Assembly (NCBI GenBank): GCA_028456385.1
Contig: JALNQF010000542.1
Coordinates: forward strand, 1-24,199
Origin: Ophiosphaerella korrae
Taxonomy: Eukaryota > Ascomycota > Dothideomycetes > Pleosporales > Phaeosphaeriaceae
Direction: 5' to 3'
DNA: 24,199 bases
In this document: positions 20,001 through 24,199 of the stretch, one piece after another
Position numbering within the stretch: the first letter of the stretch is position 1
Layout: every line of letters starts with the position of its first letter
Translations under genes and position numbers: made by a program
Notes under the pieces: model-generated
The model's database searches: none
What the model was told of the DNA's origin: nothing
Seen by the model: only the letters and a program-made list of their open reading frames with translations

Positions 20001-21188
20001 GTTATATCTATAACTATATTCTTAATCTCTAGTCCTTCTAGTTTTAATATAGAAAGTACTATCTTAAATCTAATAAGTTCTTAGAATAGTTTTCCTTCTA
20101 TTATACTTAGTTATTAAGGGTACTTTTTTATAGTATACTTTATTCCTTATTTTTCTATAAACTTTATAGATATAAAGTTCTTTGTAGCTCTACTATTAAT
20201 TATAATTCTTACTTTCTTTCTTTAGTATATTCTTTCTTTAGTAACGTGTAGGCCTATTATACCTTCTAGCTTTTCTTACTTAGGTCTTTCTTTAAATTAT
20301 CTATTCTTCTAAAGCTATTATCTTATCTTACGTTTATAGTTTTTATACTTAGGATATTTATTGTGTATATATTTATACTATAGCCTTTTTTTAATATATT
20401 CTTTTAATAGTTTAGGTCTAGGTCTAATTAATATATATTCTTTGTTAGGTATCTTAATTATTTCTTAACCCTTAATTTCTTTTCTTAGGATTACCTTTAT
20501 ATAGTTATATCCTTTTTCTTATTTTAGCTATATATAGTTTAAATCTTTTACTTCTCTATATAAGTAGTAGTTTATATTTAGGTATAATATCTATACTATT
20601 TCTTCGTGTACTAGATATTTTAGGTCTATTCTTTTGTTGTCCCTTACTTAGTAACTATCTATTTTAGGTCTTGTTATTACTAGGATATAGTATACTATAG
20701 GTACTTGTAGTATATAGGCTTTATTAATTTATTACGTTTTTCTTATAAAATACTACTACTCTCTTTATATAAGTATTCTTTCTACTTTAACTATATATTA
20801 CTCTATCTATTATTAGAATATTATAAACTTTATTATTTTAGGGTTATATTCTTTCTAGTCTTTATACACTTTCTCTCTACTTATAACTAGTAAGTATTTA
20901 TAAATAAACTTCTATTCTTTATTTTATTCTTCTATATCTATTATTATATAGCTATTATAACTATATATCTTTAACTAAGTATACTCTATACTTCTTATAT
21001 TAATTTATTTCTTATCTTTTTATAGTTCTTTAGAAGTAACTATAGTAGTTTCTTTATTTAGTACTAGTTATTTAGCCTAGATTAATAGTATCTAGGGCTT
21101 TTCCTCTTTTAAGTTTTCTATTAGTAGGTCTATTATATAAGCTATCTCTTCTAGCTATACTTTTATTCTATTTTCTTTTATTACTACT
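17050..21188 (-). pseudogene. Pol of element B (5' truncated)
   Basis: Read leftwards. The remaining part starts with the region equivalent to A's Gag-protease linker at 21188. Protease is at 20171-20212 (INSRATKNF-like). RT motifs are at 19453-19487 (LDI-NAYY) and 19300-19325 (YLDN). RNase H begins near 18825-18878, the integrase core has its first Asp near 18047-18049, and the chromodomain is at about 17075-17175. Protease, RT and integrase share one register, whereas the chromodomain is in another, so at least one frame-changing indel lies between about 17115 and 18049. Between the two RT motifs, B is 21 bases shorter than A (an in-frame loss near 19420). Heavily stopped and inactive. Confidence 0.83.
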
Positions 21189-21649
21189 TATTATAGGCGT
21201 AATAAGAGAAATCGAGATAGAACTAATTAATCCCGACTTAGATGCTAACAAAGTATAGGACGAGCAGGGTAACAACCTTGATTAGGAAACTACTTATAAC
21301 TAGGACACGTAGTAGTAATCTATAGTTACGTGTAAATAGATTAAGGTAATCTATAATAACGCTTAAATAGATTAGTAGTAATCTGTAGTTATATATAAAT
21401 AGATTAGTAGTAATCTATAGTGTCGTACAAATAGATTAATATAAGTATATAGATAACAAGAATACGTATTAGTAAGATAACATTAGTAATCCAATCTCTA
21501 ACCTAGAACGCGAATACTTAACATTGTACATACAAATTAACTATTGTTTATAGTTATTACTAATTACCTTATAAGCTTTTGTTATTACCTCTTAATCTAC
21601 TAATAACCTATAGTAGTTACTTATAGTTAACAACAGGAGACCTATTACA
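21189..21649 (+). repeat. 5' LTR of element C
   Basis: 461 bp. The start TATTATAGGCGTAATAAGAG aligns with TGTTACGATAGTAACAAGAG of A read on the minus strand. The end CCTATTACA is followed by CCTTGCTAATTTAGTTATT, the same leader as in A. It contains four 31-32 bp units at 21315, 21346, 21378 and 21410 (to 21438), of the form GTAATCTATAG...AAATAGATTA. Confidence 0.85.
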
Positions 21650-21695
21650 CCTTGCTAATTTAGTTATTAAGAGGAGCGAAGCGTAAGTAGCGCAT

Positions 21696-23845
21696 AGTCT
21701 AGCTAACACGATAGTAGAAAGTTTAACTAAGAAAGGAGTTAAAGCACCTATAAGTAGTTATAAATTAGATAACACTACATAGAAGGTAATTAAGGACTAC
21801 CTAAACAACTTAATCTCTAAGAAAGAAGACATAAAGCTAGTAATTAACGCCCTAGAAATATAGAATAAGGAACTCTAAGACTACGCAAAATAAAACAAGG
21901 TACAAATTAAAGCTATTATTAAAGGATAAAACTAGATAGAATAGATTACCTAGAGACTAAAGATAAGTGTAACAAAAAAGCTACCTAAGATACCTATACT
22001 TAAGAAGTTTAATAGAATAAAGGAGAAATTAAAACCCTTTATAGCTTTAGTATAACTCTAGATAGACGTATAAGTACTACACTTTAATATAGAAGAAAAG
22101 AAAGTAATATATATTAGAATGCACCTTAAAGAAGACGTAATAAGATAGTTTAAACCCTACTAGATAGACTACACAATATACGCCCTAATAACGTAGAAGA
22201 ATAAAACTAGAGCTATCTTTAGAAGTTACGAATACTTTACTAAACAAATAAGAGTAGCATTTAGGGATATAGACATTACCTAATAAGCTAAAGAAAAGCT
22301 TAAGAAGCTTACATAGAACAAGAGTGTCCCTAAATATATATTATAGTTTAAGTAACTATTGTAAAACATAGAATAAAACAAGGTATTCGTAATATTATAA
22401 TTTAAATAAAGATTAAATACAAAAATCTAATACAAAATAATTTATATAGAGAAACCTAAGATACTAGAAGCTCTAAAGTAATAAGTAATACAAATTAATA
22501 ATAATCTTTAAGAATAGAGAAAGAATAAGTATAGAAGCTAACCTAGATACTAGGATGTTAGAGACCCTATAATCTTTAACACTAACAAGGATAAGAAAAT
22601 AAAGAAAAATAAAGACTTTACGTACTTTAACTATAGTAAGAAAGGCTACTACGTAAAAGACTACTAATCTAAATAAAAGAAGGACATAGTATATTACTAA
22701 TATAGGAAACTAGGATACTTTATAAAGAACTATAGAAGTAAAGACTATAAGAAAGATAAAAAAGCCTAGTTAAAAACAATTAAAAGTAAGAAAGAAGTAC
22801 TAAAAACATAGGCTAAACTTTAAGAGAAAGTAGCTAAGAGTAAAGAAATATAATACGCAATACTCTATTAGACCTTCTATTATAAGGATAACTACTATAT
22901 ATATCTTTCTAGTAAGTAAGGAGTAAGATAGTTCTTATAAAAGAATAGAGTAGTAGTAATAAAAGAAAGAATAAAAGTGTAGCTAGAAGAAATAGTGCAC
23001 GTAATAGACCTACTAATAGAAGACTTAGAAGGGGAAGAACCCTAGATTCTATTAATCTAGGCTAAAGAACTAGTACTAGATAAAGAGACTACTATAGCTT
23101 CCTCTAAAGTACTATAAGAAAGTAAGAGATAAGTTAGTATAAGAGGTATAGAATACGCCTAGCTAGATATATATAGCTACAATAGCTACACAATAATAGA
23201 TATAGAAGAACAAAATAAAGTATAGAAGTTTGTTTAGAAATACTTACTAGTTATAAGTATAGAGGAAGCGTACAAAAACTAGAAAGAATACAACCCTAAA
23301 GAAATAAAATTTATACTATTTTAAAAATAGATAAAGTAATATATAGTTATAGTAGGAAGAATACCTATATAAAGAGAATAGTAGTTTCTTGTAAAAAAAA
23401 CGTAATAAATTAATAAAGCCTATACACTAAGAATACTAGTAGTATACTATATTTTAATAGAGAAAACACTTAGAAAAAATAAATACTAGGAAAGAGATAA
23501 CAAAATAATAGATCTAAAATATCTAGTACACTTTAAGGTATTAAAGCTATTATACCTAGATAAGAATTGTATTATATATAGGAATCTAAAAGTAAATAAC
23601 TACTTATAGCTAATACAAAGAAAGGGCTATAATTATATAAAAGTAATTCTAGTAGAAGATATCTAAGGATAAGAAATAATCCTAGAGGAAGGATATATAG
23701 TAGCAAGACCTAGACCTAAACTATCTAAAAAATACGTCTAAGGAAGACTATAGTACAAATACACGTATAACAAATGTCTAAAATATAAAGAATACAAGCT
23801 TAAGGTAAAGCTATAGCCCTAGAGAAGTAGATAACTTACAAAACT
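21696..23845 (+). pseudogene. Gag and Gag-protease linker of element C
   Basis: Positions checked at 21696, 22614 and 23733 are all in frame 3, so about 716 codons lie in one register without net frame loss. It begins near SLANTIVESLTKKGVKAPI, the counterpart of A's Gag. The capsid-like part covers about 21900-22550 (PKIPILKKFNRIKEKLKPFI, VRMHLKEDVI-like, FRSYEYFTKQIRVAFRDIDI). Two zinc knuckles follow at 22617-22665 (FTYFNYSKKGYYVKDY) and 22690-22735 (VYYQYRKLGYFIKNY), with all Cys changed to Tyr or other residues. The linker up to protease includes LEEIVHVIDLLIEDLEGEEP and ARPRPKLSKKYVQGRLQYKY, almost the same as in A. Stops are TAA and TAG. Protease itself is not reached before the break at 23846. 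Inactive. Confidence 0.82.
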
Positions 23846-23846
23846 A

Positions 23847-24199
23847 CAGTGAGGTGACACGAAAAAAAAGCCTAAAAAAAAGTTATAGTTTTTAACTAGT
23901 AATAACTCTACGAATATAATAGCTAAAAATATAAGCGAACATAAATCTTAAAGAAAATATCTAGGACTTTATTTTAGTATACTACAAATTTTAATTACTA
24001 ATCAAATACAAGCTAGGATTTAAACTGTTTAGAGGACTTTTTTTTTTATAAAATTCAACCTAATAGAACTTTTTTATTAGCGTATAAAATTCAATTTTTA
24101 TTTTATCTAGTATTTAGTAGGCTAGTAGAGATTATATTACCTAATTTTTATAGTATATTTGTTATCTACTTAATTAGTTAATTTAAAAAGAAAAAAGTA
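23847..24199 (+). mobile_element. Probable Tc1-like transposon end inserted in element C
   Basis: Similarity to A ends at a TA (23845-23846) followed by CAGTGAGGTGACACGAAAA. Tc1-type elements duplicate TA and often begin CAGTG, so this looks like a left terminal inverted repeat. The 350 bases that follow are AT-rich, with poly-T and poly-A runs (24040-24051 for example), and show no reading frame. The other end is beyond the window, so neither the inverted repeat nor the TA duplication can be confirmed. Confidence 0.5.

Larger units (their letters stand above)
15898..21188 (-). mobile_element. Ty3/Gypsy element B, 3' LTR and pol, cut off by element C
   Basis: Same layout and strand as A, with clear nucleotide similarity along pol. 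The 3' LTR (15898-16356), purine tract, antisense region, chromodomain, integrase, RNase H, RT, protease and part of the region between Gag and protease are present. Similarity to A stops at 21188 (equivalent to about 10632 in A), where the LTR of element C begins, so gag and the 5' LTR are missing from the window. It has fewer remaining CpA and TpG than A or C, which suggests an older or more heavily mutated copy. Its LTR resembles that of C more than that of A at the outer end. Confidence 0.88.
21189..23846 (+). mobile_element. Ty3/Gypsy element C, 5' part
   Basis: Plus-strand relative of A and B with 5' LTR (21189-21649), leader and Gag through to before the protease. It begins exactly where B breaks off, so it is probably inserted in B in the opposite orientation. 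Its own sequence stops matching A at about 23846, where a different transposon seems to begin. It keeps more CpA, TpG and CpG than B. The rest of C would lie beyond the window. Confidence 0.85.

Noticed and set aside
1..24199. Mitochondrial DNA, suggested by high AT and lack of TGA
   Set aside because: Every identifiable gene is a nuclear transposon gene, and the missing TGA is explained by loss of TpG through RIP, not by a different code.

Overview
The window is a block of decayed, nested transposable elements from a filamentous ascomycete (Pezizomycotina-type) nuclear genome. I see no intact host gene, tRNA or rRNA. The sequence is very AT-rich, with CpA and TpG largely replaced by TpA. Two facts point to repeat-induced point mutation (RIP): the two LTRs of one element differ almost only by C/T and G/A transitions, and reading frames with clear protein homology are broken almost only by TAA and TAG (former CAA, CAG or TGG) and have few ATG codons left. 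The species cannot be named from this.

Layout, left to right. (1) 1-757, plus: end of a Ty3/Gypsy chromovirus pol (integrase C-terminus and chromodomain), called element E. (2) 960-1790, minus: an unidentified decayed reading frame with a Glu-rich tract. (3) 1870-2388: unassigned. (4) 2389-4318, plus: second chromovirus pol (element D; end of RT, RNase H, integrase, chromodomain), then a 3' tail, a purine tract and the first 39 bp of its 3' LTR (from 5014). (5) 5053-13969: a Fot1/pogo-like DNA transposon sitting in the D LTR, with 58-bp inverted repeats and a DDE transposase on the minus strand. (6) 5330-12356: a complete 7,027-bp Ty3/Gypsy element (A, minus) inserted in the transposase gene, with 431-bp LTRs and a perfect 5-bp duplication ATTAG. 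(7) 13970 to about 14183: rest of the D LTR. (8) About 14290-15897, plus: a frame of about 535 codons that I cannot assign to a family. (9) 15898-21188, minus: element B, a diverged relative of A that has its 3' LTR and most of pol but is cut off. (10) 21189-23846, plus: element C, same broad family, with 5' LTR and gag to early pol. (11) 23847 to the end: probably the start of a Tc1-like transposon inserted at a TA in C.

The nesting gives an order of events: D first, then the Fot1-like element in its LTR, then A in the transposase. B appears to have entered the unassigned frame at 15898, C then cut B, and a Tc1-like element cut C. The A/B/C family appears to encode one uninterrupted Gag-Pol frame. 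It may also carry an antisense frame between the chromodomain and the 3' LTR. Its LTRs hold a minisatellite that differs between copies. All coding assignments come from reading the translations by eye and rest on family motifs with RIP-type substitutions (Cys or His to Tyr, Gln or Trp to stop, Asp to Asn, Gly to Arg).
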